A stretch of DNA of 64,000 bases from contig JAXMBA010000006.1 of NCBI GenBank assembly GCA_046350095.1, positions 1 to 64,000 on the forward strand, in the 5' to 3' direction. The notes under the pieces were generated by a model. The model worked only from the letters and a program-made list of their open reading frames with translations. It had not been told where the DNA came from and ran no database searches. The position numbers were made by a program, and so were the translations under genes. The stretch is from Urbifossiella sp046350095. GTDB lineage: Bacteria > Planctomycetota > Planctomycetia > Gemmatales > Gemmataceae. Below, piece by piece: positions 1 to 7,988 of the stretch. Position 1 is the first letter of the stretch; each line of letters starts with the position of its first letter.

Positions 1-103
1 AGTCGTCGCCGAACTTCACCTCCGCGTGGTGCCGGGCCGCCGCCACCAGCAGCCCATGCGTATCCCCCCCGTCGAACATCGCCGTGAGCTCGTCCAGTGT
101 CAT
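1..103 (-). CDS. Partial CDS, N-terminus of an unrecognised protein
   Basis: Thirty-four codons are visible on the minus strand from an ATG at 103, beginning MTLDELTAMFDGGDTHGLL; the rest lies left of the window. A purine-rich GGGAGGGG ribosome-binding site precedes the ATG, which is why this start is credible. No family can be assigned from so short a piece. It is divergent from the helix-turn-helix/integrase pair and probably belongs to the same integrated element, but that is inference from position only. Confidence 0.5.
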   Translation of the reverse strand, partial: MTLDELTAMFDGGDTHGLLVAAARHHAEVKFGDD

Positions 104-180
104 CGCCCCCTCCCGGTTTCGTCCGTCCAGTTCCTTCCCGAGCCCGCAACTGACTTCGCGCTTGCCGTCGGGATACTGGA

Positions 181-200
181 TAGTGGTTTTGTGTTCACTA
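181..200. promoter_or_regulatory. Inverted repeat upstream of the HTH-integrase pair, possible operator
   Basis: TAGTG and CACTA are separated by 10 nt, in a locally AT-rich stretch between the divergent partial gene and the small winged-helix gene. A weak -10-like TAACAT lies at 207-212. The geometry suits an autoregulatory operator for the small DNA-binding protein just downstream. No known operator was recognised. Confidence 0.3.
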
Positions 201-224
201 CTACCCTAACATCGCGTTCCCCGA

Positions 225-503
225 ATGCAACGGGCCTATTCCTTCCCGTTCTTGCACGGTGCCGCCATGACGACCACCCGCCCGCGCCCGCCCCGCCGCG
301 CCGCCGTCCACGCCGCGATCCTCGACGCCGTCGGCGCCGCCGGCCACCCGCTCACCGCGAAGGAGGTGCTGCGCGAGCTGCGGCTGGCGCTGTGCGACTT
401 CAGCCACAGCACCATCACGAAGGCGCTCGCGGACCTGACGGCCGACGGGCGGCTCCTCAACCCGCTCGACAAGCGGGGGTACCGGCTGCCGGAGGTGGAG
501 TGA
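225..503 (+). CDS. Small winged-helix/HTH protein coupled to the integrase
   Basis: A 92-residue basic protein whose second half (AKEVLRELR... STITKALADLTADGRLLN... KRGYRLPEVE) has the helix-turn-helix plus wing pattern of a small transcription regulator: a recognition-like helix, then a short beta wing ending in a GYRL motif. An alternative start at 267 (MTTTRPRP) would give 78 residues and removes a poorly conserved-looking leader. The stop codon overlaps the integrase ATG (TGATG at 501-505), so the two genes are translationally coupled. In integrative elements such a gene is often an excisionase or an integrase regulator; which one cannot be decided from sequence alone. Confidence 0.65.
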   Translation: MQRAYSFPFLHGAAMTTTRPRPPRRAAVHAAILDAVGAAGHPLTAKEVLRELRLALCDFSHSTITKALADLTADGRLLNPLDKRGYRLPEVE

Positions 504-1672
504 TGGGGAGCGTGCGGAAGCCGAAATACCGGAACCGAGCCGGCCAGGTCGTGCAGACAAAGGACTGGTACGCCTACTGGACCAACGCCCGCGGGAAGAC
601 CCAGCGCCGGCGGGTCGGCCGCGACAAGCGGGCGGCCGAAGCCTACGTCGTGAAGATGCAGGACATGGTGAGCCGCCAGAAGGCCGGGCTCGCCCCCGAG
701 CCGACCGACGCGGCCCGGCTGAAGTCCTTGACCGAGTGGCAGCGCGACTACCTCGCGGCCCTCGCCGTGGACGGCACCGGCGCCGACCACCGGCGGAACG
801 TGGAATCGCACCTCGACGACATCGTGGCCGCGTGCGGCTGGCTGATCTGGGCCGACGTCACCGGCGACGCGCTTGCCGCGTACCTCGCCCGCCGCCGGGA
901 GAAGGGGGGCCGCCGCGGGTTCGAGACGGGGAAGGCGAAGGCGAAGGGGAACAGCCCGGCGACGTGCAACGCCTACCTGCGCAGCGCGAAGGGGTTCGGG
1001 AATTGGGTCGCCGACCAGCTCGGCACCGCCAGCCCGTTCCGCAAGGTGCGGCCGATGAACGAACAGGTGGACCGCCGCCGATCGAAGCGCATCCTCACCG
1101 ACGAGGAGTTCGCCGCGGTCGTGGCCGCCGCCGAGGGCTGCCCCACCGTCCACAACGCCCACTTCAGCGGCCCCGACCGCGCCATGCTCTACCGCACCGC
1201 CGCCGGCACCGGGTTCCGCGCCGGCGACCTGGCGAGCCTCACGCCCCTCTGCTTCGCCCTCGACGCCACGCCCCCCACCGTCACCGTGGACCCGAAGTAC
1301 GCGAAGGGGAAGCGCGAGGAGCCCATCCCGCTCCCGGCGTGGCTCGTCGAGAAGCTGCGGCCGTGGCTGCCCGGCCGGCCCCCGAACGAACGACTCTGGC
1401 CCGGCGATTGGGCGAAGGAGAAGCGGCAGCAGAAGTGGCTCGCGCGCGACGTGAAGCGGGCCGGGGTTGCCGAGCGCGACGAGCGGGGGCGGAACTGCAC
1501 GTTCCACAGCCTGAAGCGCCGGTACGTCGTGGCGCTGATCCGGGCCGGGGCGAAGGTCCACGAGGTGCGGCGGCTGGCGCGGCACCGCGACGCCCGCACC
1601 ACCCTCGACTACTACACCGACGAGTCGATGGCCGACCTGGCGAAGCTGGCCGACAAGCTACCCCCGGGGTGA
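503..1672 (+). CDS. Tyrosine recombinase / phage-type integrase
   Basis: A 389-residue site-specific recombinase. An N-terminal arm/SAM-like region is followed by a catalytic domain with the expected tyrosine-recombinase residues: Arg239 in GTGFRAGDL, the His335-x-x-Lys/Arg box (FHSLKRRY), a second histidine at 361 (LARHRDARTTL) and the nucleophile pair Tyr370/Tyr371 (LDYYTDES). The HxxR box reads HSLKR rather than the common HxLRH. The ATG at 503 was chosen because it overlaps the preceding stop and the true N-terminus (MGSVRKPKYRN) resembles integrase starts; the open frame extends far upstream without coding character. The gene points at the 3' end of tRNA-His 119 bp downstream, the classic arrangement of a tRNA-integrating island. 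Confidence 0.93.
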   Translation: MGSVRKPKYRNRAGQVVQTKDWYAYWTNARGKTQRRRVGRDKRAAEAYVVKMQDMVSRQKAGLAPEPTDAARLKSLTEWQRDYLAALAVDGTGADHRRNVESHLDDIVAACGWLIWADVTGDALAAYLARRREKGGRRGFETGKAKAKGNSPATCNAYLRSAKGFGNWVADQLGTASPFRKVRPMNEQVDRRRSKRILTDEEFAAVVAAAEGCPTVHNAHFSGPDRAMLYRTAAGTGFRAGDLASLTPLCFALDATPPTVTVDPKYAKGKREEPIPLPAWLVEKLRPWLPGRPPNERLWPGDWAKEKRQQKWLARDVKRAGVAERDERGRNCTFHSLKRRYVVALIRAGAKVHEVRRLARHRDARTTLDYYTDESMADLAKLADKLPPG

Positions 1673-1762
1673 GGCGGGCGCACAGCCCTTGCACACGGCG
1701 GCCGGTCAGAGTGCGACAGAATCGGACAGGTCGTGTAAACGCGCCCACCATCCTGAAAGCGC

Positions 1763-1786
1763 AAACCCCCGGTTTCCCAGGGGTTT
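1763..1786. terminator. Hairpin between integrase and tRNA-His
   Basis: AAACCCC (1763-1769) pairs with GGGGTTT (1780-1786) and is followed by another T on the plus strand; read from the minus strand it also ends in a T-run. It can therefore stop transcription from both the integrase and the tRNA-His gene, which converge here. Confidence 0.5.
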
Positions 1787-1790
1787 TGAG

Positions 1791-1865
1791 GGTGACTGAC
1801 GGGATTTGAACCCGCGACATCCAGATCCACAATCTGGCGCTCTAACCAACTGAGCTACAGCCACC
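1791..1865 (-). tRNA. tRNA-His (GTG)
   Basis: On the minus strand the 75-nt sequence folds into a full cloverleaf. It has acceptor arms GTGGCTG/CAGTCAC with the extra G-1 pairing C73 that is diagnostic of tRNA-His, a D-loop TAGCTCAGTTGG, anticodon loop TTGTGGA with anticodon GTG, and a T-arm GGGTTCAAATCCC. CCA is not encoded. The 3' half faces the integrase and is the probable attachment site of the element at the left edge. Confidence 0.97.
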
Positions 1866-1961
1866 GGCAGCGACGGCCGAAACCATCACAGCGTATTTCT
1901 ACACCCGCGCGGCCGCGGCAGCAACTCCCCCCGGCCGGGTTTCCACCGCTACACTGGCCGC

Positions 1962-2669
1962 ATGACCCCGCCCGCACGCCGCAACTTCCTGACCGCCCGG
2001 TGGTGCCACCTCATACTCGCCAACTACCCGGTGCCCGACGAACTGGTTCGGCCGCACCTCCCGCCGGGAATCGAGCCCGACCGCCGCGACGGTACCGCGT
2101 GGTGCAGCCTCGTCGGGTTTCAGTTCCTCGACACGCGCGTCCTCGGCGTGAGCTGGCCGGGCTACCGCCACTTCCCCGAGTGGAACCTGCGCGTGTACGC
2201 CCGCCGCGGCGACGAGCGCGGCGTCGCCTTCGTCCGCGAGTTCGTCCCACAGCGGCTCGTCGCGGGGCTCGCCCGGCTGGTCTACAACGAACCCTACCGC
2301 GCCGCCCGCATGACGATGGACGTGCAGGACGCCCCCGCCGCCGTGACCGCGCGCTACACCGTGGAGTGGGGCGGCCGCGTCCACTCGCTGCGCGCCGCGG
2401 GCTCGAAGCCGGCGGTGCGGCCGGGGCCGGAGAGCGTCGAGCACTGGTTCAAGGAGCACAGCTGGGGCTACGGCACGAGCCGCCGCGGCCGGCTGATCCG
2501 CTACGAGGTGAGCCACCCGGAGTGGGACGTGTACCCGGTGACCGACTTCGCCGCCGACGTGGACTGGGGCACGCTGTACGGCCCGGCGTGGGCGGGGATG
2601 ACCGGCCGCGAGCCGGCGAGCGTGGTACTCGCCGCGGGGTCGGCGGTCAGCGTCTACCCGAAGGGCTGA
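1962..2669 (+). CDS. DUF2071 / YqjF family protein
   Basis: A 235-residue soluble protein matching the DUF2071 (YqjF-like) family by its opening (FLTARWCHLILANYPVPDELVRPHLPPGIE), a GFQFLDTRVLG segment and a conserved aromatic-rich C-terminal half with an EHSWGYG motif. The biochemical role of the family is not established; members are often found beside stress or sigma-factor genes. A TACACT box ends 6 nt before the ATG, so the transcript is probably leaderless. The gene converges on the ADP-ribosylglycohydrolase gene with only 18 bp between the stops. Confidence 0.85.
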   Translation: MTPPARRNFLTARWCHLILANYPVPDELVRPHLPPGIEPDRRDGTAWCSLVGFQFLDTRVLGVSWPGYRHFPEWNLRVYARRGDERGVAFVREFVPQRLVAGLARLVYNEPYRAARMTMDVQDAPAAVTARYTVEWGGRVHSLRAAGSKPAVRPGPESVEHWFKEHSWGYGTSRRGRLIRYEVSHPEWDVYPVTDFAADVDWGTLYGPAWAGMTGREPASVVLAAGSAVSVYPKG

Positions 2670-2687
2670 GGTCGGCGGGCGCGGCCG

Positions 2688-3710
2688 TCACCACTTCAAG
2701 TCTTCGCGGTCGTCGCGCCAGTCGCGCGGGATGCCGGCTTCGCCCACGGCCAGCGCCACGATGCCCCCGACGATCGCCGCGTTCGTGTCGATGTCGCCGT
2801 GGGCGCGGACCGTTTGAACGAGGGCGTGCTGGAAGTCGTCCAGGTGCCGCGCCGCGACCCACAGGCAGAACGGCACCGTGTCCTGACAGATGATCCGGCT
2901 GCCGTTGCCCAGCTCTCGAATCACCGGCTCCAGCGACGTGTCGAACGGCACAACCGCGGCGCCGTGGTCCACGAGCCGCACCGCCGGCTCGATCGGCACC
3001 TCGACGCGCAAGTTCGCCGCCCGCTCGATCCCGTCGCGGACCTCGCCGGCCGGCGTGTGCGCCAGCACCACGTCGAACAGGCCGCGCTTCACGGCGTCGT
3101 CGGCGCGGCGATCGCGGTTCACCCACGCGTACGCCGACGCGACCGCGGCCGCGATCCCGCCGGCGACCCCCTCGGGGTGGGCGTGCGTCACCGCGGCGGC
3201 GAGCCGGGCCTGTTCGGCGACGCGCTCGTAGCCGTCGTCGGCGAAGTACGCGCCGACCGGCGCCGCCCGCATCGCCGAGCCGTTGCCGAACGAGCCGCCG
3301 CCGAACAGGCTCTCGGCCGCTGCGCGCCAGTCGGCCCCGGCGGCGATGGCGCCGAGCAGCCGGATCGCGCCGCCGCCGTAGCCGCGGAACGGCAGCAGCT
3401 CGAACCGGCGGGCGAAGGCCCGCGCCAGCTCGTCCTGGTGGACGCGGCCGTGGGCCGTCAGCACCTCGACGATGCCGAGCGCCATCTCGGTGTCGTCGGT
3501 GTACTCCCACGGCCCGCGGGCGGTGGCGCGCGGGTCGTCGAGCAGCGCGGCGTAGTTGTCGGGGTGGAAGCACGTCTGCCCGAGCGCGTCGCCGACGGAG
3601 AGCCCCTCGACGGCGAGTTTGGCGCGGCTCAGGCGGGCGGCGTGGTCGGGCGGCAGCGGGGTGGTCATCTCGTCCCACCGGGCGCGGAAGATGCGGAACG
3701 GATTCATCAT
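2688..3710 (-). CDS. ADP-ribosylglycohydrolase family protein
   Basis: A 340-residue member of the DraG/ARH fold family. Two Mg-binding signatures are visible: YTDDTEMAL near residue 70 and the C-terminal GDIDTNAAIVGG box. Such enzymes remove ADP-ribose from modified proteins or small molecules; the substrate here is unknown. The start could be ATG 3710 or the internal ATG 3668 (MTTPLPPDH), since neither has a strong ribosome-binding site. It is divergent from the M48 protease gene, about 50 bp away. Confidence 0.88.
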   Translation of the reverse strand: MMNPFRIFRARWDEMTTPLPPDHAARLSRAKLAVEGLSVGDALGQTCFHPDNYAALLDDPRATARGPWEYTDDTEMALGIVEVLTAHGRVHQDELARAFARRFELLPFRGYGGGAIRLLGAIAAGADWRAAAESLFGGGSFGNGSAMRAAPVGAYFADDGYERVAEQARLAAAVTHAHPEGVAGGIAAAVASAYAWVNRDRRADDAVKRGLFDVVLAHTPAGEVRDGIERAANLRVEVPIEPAVRLVDHGAAVVPFDTSLEPVIRELGNGSRIICQDTVPFCLWVAARHLDDFQHALVQTVRAHGDIDTNAAIVGGIVALAVGEAGIPRDWRDDREDLKW

Positions 3711-3760
3711 GCCGCTACCGGACGCGCCCCGCCACCGGAATCGCGGCGTAAACTAGCTGT

Positions 3761-5263
3761 ATGCCGATCCTGCTGGTGCTGTTCGTCACCGCCGCCTGTC
3801 TGCCGGTGCCGTGGCCGGAGCCGCCGCTGGGCCTGGGCGCCGCCGGCGCCGCGGGGTTCGCCGCGGTCGTCGTCGCCGCGTCGCTGGCGGCCGCGACCGC
3901 GCTGCGGACGTGGGCGGTCCGCGCACTGCGGCGCGACCCGAACGCACGCACCCGCGTCGGCCGCGTGTACGGCCGGCTGCGGCGGCTGCTCGGCCTCGTG
4001 AACCTCGGGCTCGTCGGGTACGCCGTCGTCGGCCTCGGGTGGGGCTGGGCGGTGCAGAACACGCTCACCGTGGAGCACGACGGCTGGGAGGTGCTGGCCC
4101 CGTTCGCGGAACTGGCGGTGCCGCTGCCCTACTTCGTGCTCCTCGCCGCGGGTTGGGTGGTGTACTACGACGCCGAGAAGGCGCTGCACGCCGGCGCCCG
4201 CGGCTTCCCGACGCGGGTCGGCTACGTCCTCGGGCACGCCCGCTTCCTCGGCTTCCTGCTCGCGCTGCCGCTGGCGCTGTACGCCGGCATCCAGGCGGTC
4301 GGCCGGTTCGCGCCGGGCGTCGCCGGGGCCGACGCCTTCCGCCTCGCGTCCCTCGCCGTCCTGCCGGTGCTGGCGATGACGATGCCGCTCCTGGCGAAGC
4401 CGCTGCTCGGCCTGAAGCGGCTCCCCGACGGCCACACCCGCGAGCGCCTCGAAGCCCTGGCGCGTCGGCTGCGGTTCACGTACACCGACCTGCTCCTGTG
4501 GCCGACGCACGGCACGATGGCGAACGCCTTCATCGCCGGGCTGCTGCCGCGGGCGCGGTACGTCGTGTTCACCGACCGCATCCTCGACGACTTCCCGCCC
4601 GACGAGGTGGACGCCATCTTCGGCCACGAGGTCGGCCACCAGCGGCACGGCCACCTGTGGCTGTACGCGGCGTTCTTCCTCCTCAGCGTCGTGGACCTGA
4701 CGGCGCTCGCCGTGTGGGCGCAGCCGAAGCTCGCCGGCTGGGTCGGCCGCACCGCCGCGGCCGACCCGTGGTGGGTGATGGTGCCGACGGCGGGCCTCGC
4801 CGCGTACCTGTTCCTCGTCTTCGGCTTCCTGTCGCGGCGGTGCGAGCGGCAGGCCGACGTTTTCGGCTGCCGGTCGGTGTCGTGCGACGACCCGGCGTGC
4901 GAGGGGCACGTCCCCGACACCGACTTCCCCGCCGGCGGCGCCGGCCTGTGCCCGACGGGCATCCGCACGTTCGTCCGCGCCCTGGAGCGCGTCGACTTGC
5001 TCGGCGGGAGCGACGACCCGGCCCCGGACCGGCCGGCTGCGCGGCTGCTGCGCGGCGCCGTCGGCTGGTTACGCGCGTGGCAGCACGGGCCGGTGAAGCG
5101 TCGCGTCGCCTTCCTGCTGACGCTCGTGGACGACCCGCGCCGCGAGCGCGGCTTCCGGCGCCGCACGGTCGCCCTCCGGGCGGCGCTGATGGCGGCGCTC
5201 GTGGCGCTGCTCGTGGTGCTCGGCGAGGCGGTCGGGTGGCGGGTGCTGTTGTCGGCACTGTGA
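3761..5263 (+). CDS. M48 family zinc metallopeptidase, membrane-bound
   Basis: A 500-residue integral membrane protease. Five or more hydrophobic segments precede the zinc motif HEVGH at residues 289-293, in the longer HEVGHQRHGH signature of HtpX/Ste24-like M48 enzymes; a downstream Glu (SRRCERQADVFG) supplies the third zinc ligand. The C-terminal part includes a cysteine-bearing insert (VSCDDPACEGHV) and a final membrane helix. Likely role: membrane protein quality control. TAAACT ends 6 nt before the ATG, again suggesting a leaderless message. A 40-bp perfect inverted repeat begins just after the stop. Confidence 0.88.
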   Translation: MPILLVLFVTAACLPVPWPEPPLGLGAAGAAGFAAVVVAASLAAATALRTWAVRALRRDPNARTRVGRVYGRLRRLLGLVNLGLVGYAVVGLGWGWAVQNTLTVEHDGWEVLAPFAELAVPLPYFVLLAAGWVVYYDAEKALHAGARGFPTRVGYVLGHARFLGFLLALPLALYAGIQAVGRFAPGVAGADAFRLASLAVLPVLAMTMPLLAKPLLGLKRLPDGHTRERLEALARRLRFTYTDLLLWPTHGTMANAFIAGLLPRARYVVFTDRILDDFPPDEVDAIFGHEVGHQRHGHLWLYAAFFLLSVVDLTALAVWAQPKLAGWVGRTAAADPWWVMVPTAGLAAYLFLVFGFLSRRCERQADVFGCRSVSCDDPACEGHVPDTDFPAGGAGLCPTGIRTFVRALERVDLLGGSDDPAPDRPAARLLRGAVGWLRAWQHGPVKRRVAFLLTLVDDPRRERGFRRRTVALRAALMAALVALLVVLGEAVGWRVLLSAL

Positions 5264-5353
5264 GAATGACCAATCCCCAACGACCCACCAACGACCAAGG
5301 AAGAAATCGCTGCCTTCCTTGGTCGTTGGTGGGTCGTTGGGGATTGGTCATTC
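5264..5353. repeat. Perfect 40-bp inverted repeat
   Basis: Arms 5264-5303 and 5314-5353 are exact reverse complements across all 40 positions, with a 10-nt loop (AAATCGCTGC). Each arm also contains two staggered copies of a CGACC-rich word. It lies directly after the M48 stop and before the thioredoxin-NHL gene, so as RNA it would form a very stable terminator-like hairpin, though without a U-tract. Confidence 0.95.
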
Positions 5354-5421
5354 CCGAAGCTGTTCTCCCCGGCGGCCGCGTCGGCTAAGATGATCGGACC
5401 TGCACGCCGCGGAGGCCCTCC

Positions 5422-7179
5422 ATGCCCGAACCGGTTCCCGCCCCGCCCCGACGCCTGCCGTGGCTCATCGCCGGCGCCGCCGGCGTGTTCGTCGCGGCGC
5501 TCGTCGTGTCCGTGCTCTTCGTCGGCGAGCCGGCCGTTGCCGGGGCGGACGACAAGGCCAAGGACAAGGCGGGCAAAAAGGACGCCAAGGACGCCAAGGA
5601 CGACGCCCCGCCGCCCCCGCGCAAGCGCGTCCCCGCCCCCGAACTCACCGGCGGCACCGCCTGGCTGAACACCGCCCGCCCGCTGTCGCTCAAGGACCTC
5701 CGCGGCAAGGTTGTCCTCCTCGACTTCTGGACGCTCTGCTGCATCAACTGCATCCACTGCCTGCCCGACCTGCATAAGCTCGAACAGCGCTTCCGCAACG
5801 AACTCGTCGTCATCGGCGTCCACTCGCCGAAGTTCGACAACGAGAAGGACACGCTCTCGATCCGCAAGGCCGTCCTGCGGTATCAGATCGAGCACCCGGT
5901 GGTGAACGACGCCGACCGCAAGCTGTGGGACGCCTACGAGGTGGACGCCTGGCCCACGATGGTGCTGATCGACCCGGAGGGGAACCTCGTCGGCTACACC
6001 TCGGGTGAAGGCAACTACGACCTGCTGGCCGGCGTCATCGAGCGCGTGGTGGCCGACGCCAAGACCCGCAAGACGCTGAACGAGACGCCGATCCGCTTCG
6101 ACCTGGCCCGCCTCCGCGAGGGCGGCGACACCACCCCGCTGTACTTCCCGGGCAAGGTCACCGCCGACCCGGCCGGCGCCCGCCTGTTCATCGCCGACAG
6201 CACCCACCACCGCGTCGTCGTCACCGACATGAGCGGGAACGCGGTGGCGGTCGCCGGCACCGGCCAGCCGGGGTACGAGGACGGCCCGTTCAACGTGGCC
6301 CAGTTCGACGACCCGCAGGGGATCGCCGTCAGCGGCGACTTCGCCTACGTCGCCGACCGCAAGAACCACGTGATCCGCCGGCTGGACATGAAGAACAAGA
6401 CGGTGATCACCGTGGCCGGCAACGGCAAGCAGGCGTCGGACCCGAACGACCGCCGCGTCCCGGGCTCGGTGCCGGCCAAGAGCATGGGCCTGAACAGCCC
6501 GTGGGACGTGCTGCTCCACGGCAACGAGCTGTACATCGCGATGGCCGGCCACCACCAGATCTGGACGTACGACACGAAGAAGGACGAGATCTTCCCCTAC
6601 GCCGGCAGCGGCCGCGAGAACATCGGCGACGGCCCGCTGCCGTTCGCCATGCTGGCCCAGCCGAGCGGCCTCGCCACCGACGGCAAGTCGCTGTTCGTGG
6701 CCGACAGCGAGGTGAGCGCGATCCGCCAGGTGCCGCTGGGCGGGAAGGGCGAGGTGTCCACGCTCGTCGGCCGCGGCCTGTTCGTGTTCGGCGACCGCGA
6801 CGGGCCGGCCCGCGTCGACGACGTCATCGAGCGCGAGGGGAAGGAAGCCCGCCTGCAGCACGCCCTCGGCGTGGCCTACGCCGACGGCAAGCTGTACGTG
6901 GCCGACACGTACAACAGCAAGCTGCGGGTCTACGACCCGGCGACGAAGCAGCTGACGTCGTTCGTCGGCGGGAACGACGCCGGCGGGTGGTTCACGTCGC
7001 CGACGTTCAACGAGCCGGGCGGCCTGAGCGCCGCGGGCGGCAAGCTGTACGTGGCCGACACGAACGCCCACCGCATCCGCGTGGTCGACATCCGGACGCG
7101 CGAGGTGACCACGCTGAAGCTGACGGGCGTGGACCCGCCGAAGCCGCCGCCCGCGCCGGCGCCGGTGCCGAAGCGGTAG
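5422..7179 (+). CDS. Thioredoxin-like/NHL-repeat protein, membrane-anchored
   Basis: A 585-residue protein with an N-terminal membrane anchor (LIAGAAGVFVAALVVSVLF), a lysine/aspartate-rich linker, a thioredoxin-fold domain (about 90-215) and NHL beta-propeller repeats to the end. The redox site is CCINCIHC, giving a CINC active pair, in the same setting (VVLLDFWTLCCINCIHCLPDL) as NHLRC2-type proteins; the cis-Pro loop DAWPTMVLI follows. It probably works outside the cytoplasmic membrane. The two following genes encode DsbD-type domains, so a shared thiol-redox role is a reasonable inference. A TAAGAT box lies at 5386-5391. Confidence 0.9.
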   Translation: MPEPVPAPPRRLPWLIAGAAGVFVAALVVSVLFVGEPAVAGADDKAKDKAGKKDAKDAKDDAPPPPRKRVPAPELTGGTAWLNTARPLSLKDLRGKVVLLDFWTLCCINCIHCLPDLHKLEQRFRNELVVIGVHSPKFDNEKDTLSIRKAVLRYQIEHPVVNDADRKLWDAYEVDAWPTMVLIDPEGNLVGYTSGEGNYDLLAGVIERVVADAKTRKTLNETPIRFDLARLREGGDTTPLYFPGKVTADPAGARLFIADSTHHRVVVTDMSGNAVAVAGTGQPGYEDGPFNVAQFDDPQGIAVSGDFAYVADRKNHVIRRLDMKNKTVITVAGNGKQASDPNDRRVPGSVPAKSMGLNSPWDVLLHGNELYIAMAGHHQIWTYDTKKDEIFPYAGSGRENIGDGPLPFAMLAQPSGLATDGKSLFVADSEVSAIRQVPLGGKGEVSTLVGRGLFVFGDRDGPARVDDVIEREGKEARLQHALGVAYADGKLYVADTYNSKLRVYDPATKQLTSFVGGNDAGGWFTSPTFNEPGGLSAAGGKLYVADTNAHRIRVVDIRTREVTTLKLTGVDPPKPPPAPAPVPKR

Positions 7180-7193
7180 AGACAGCCTGGATC

Positions 7194-7257
7194 GTAGTAG
7201 GCACACTCCGTGTGCCGTAGCTGTTGCCCGGAACGGCACACGGAGTGTGCCTGCTAC
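7194..7257. repeat. 25-bp inverted repeat between redox genes
   Basis: Arms 7194-7218 and 7233-7257 pair with a single G-T mismatch and a 14-nt loop. The core word GGCACACTCCGTGTGCC is itself nearly self-complementary. It sits between the thioredoxin-NHL gene and the DsbD-alpha gene, only 19 bp before the latter's start. Confidence 0.9.
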
Positions 7258-7276
7258 TCTCAACACGAGGTTCCCC

Positions 7277-7867
7277 ATGCCCCGTACCGCCTCCGCCCTC
7301 GCCCTCCTGGCCGCGATCGTGGTCGCCGCCCAGCCCGACACGCCGGCCGCGGCCCAGGGCAAGGCCGACTGGTTCGCCCGGGCCGTGAAGAAGGTCGAGG
7401 CCAAGTTCGAGCCCGCGGAGGCCAAGCCGGGCCAGACGGTCAAGTTCACGCTGACCGTGGACCTGAACGACGGCTACTACACCTACCCGACCACGCAGGT
7501 GGACAAGGCCGCGGCGTCGATGACGAACCAACTAAAGTTCCCCGAGCCCGGCGCGGTCGTGTTCGTGGGCGCCGTGACGGACCCGCCCATCTACGACGTG
7601 AAGAGCGAGCCGGACCTGGGGATCAAGGAGTACCACGTGAACCCCGGCACGGCGGTGTACAGCCGCAAGGCCGTGGTGTCGCCGAAGGCGGCGGCGGGGC
7701 CGGCGGCGGTGAAGATGGCGGCGTTCAAGATTCAGGTGTGCGACAAGAACAACTGCTTCCCGCCGAAGGCGGTGCCGGCGGAGGCGACGCTGAAGGTGCT
7801 CCCCGGCCCGGCGGTGCCGGTGGAGGCGGCCTACGCCGCCGAGGTGGCCAAGGCGGTGGGCAACTAG
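7277..7867 (+). CDS. Secreted DsbD N-terminal (alpha) domain protein
   Basis: A 196-residue exported protein with a signal peptide (about 1-26, cut near AAAQ) and a single immunoglobulin-like DsbD-alpha domain. The cysteine pair lies in the CDKNNCF motif, matching the CNERNCF motif of the full-length DsbD next door. On its own such a domain would pass electrons between DsbD and periplasmic partners. ATG 7277 was chosen over the upstream in-frame ATG at 7247 because GAGG stands 6 nt before it and the signal peptide then starts properly; the upstream one lies inside the inverted repeat. Confidence 0.85.
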   Translation: MPRTASALALLAAIVVAAQPDTPAAAQGKADWFARAVKKVEAKFEPAEAKPGQTVKFTLTVDLNDGYYTYPTTQVDKAAASMTNQLKFPEPGAVVFVGAVTDPPIYDVKSEPDLGIKEYHVNPGTAVYSRKAVVSPKAAAGPAAVKMAAFKIQVCDKNNCFPPKAVPAEATLKVLPGPAVPVEAAYAAEVAKAVGN

Positions 7868-7988
7868 ACCCGCCGCTCGTTGCGGAGCAGCGCCTGTAAG
7901 CCCCGACCGAACCCGCCCGTATCCTCTGACGCCTGCGCGACGCCCACGGCCCGCCGTGGGCGTTCGCCGTCCGCCCCGGAGCACGCAC

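Noticed and set aside
236..1585. A 449-residue frame opposite the integrase
   Set aside because: A shadow of a high-GC coding strand; the integrase has all catalytic residues.
2043..2050. CTGGTTCG, the right half of the IS target, also at 37536
   Set aside because: The left flanks do not match the left target guide, and nothing is inserted there, so these are chance matches.
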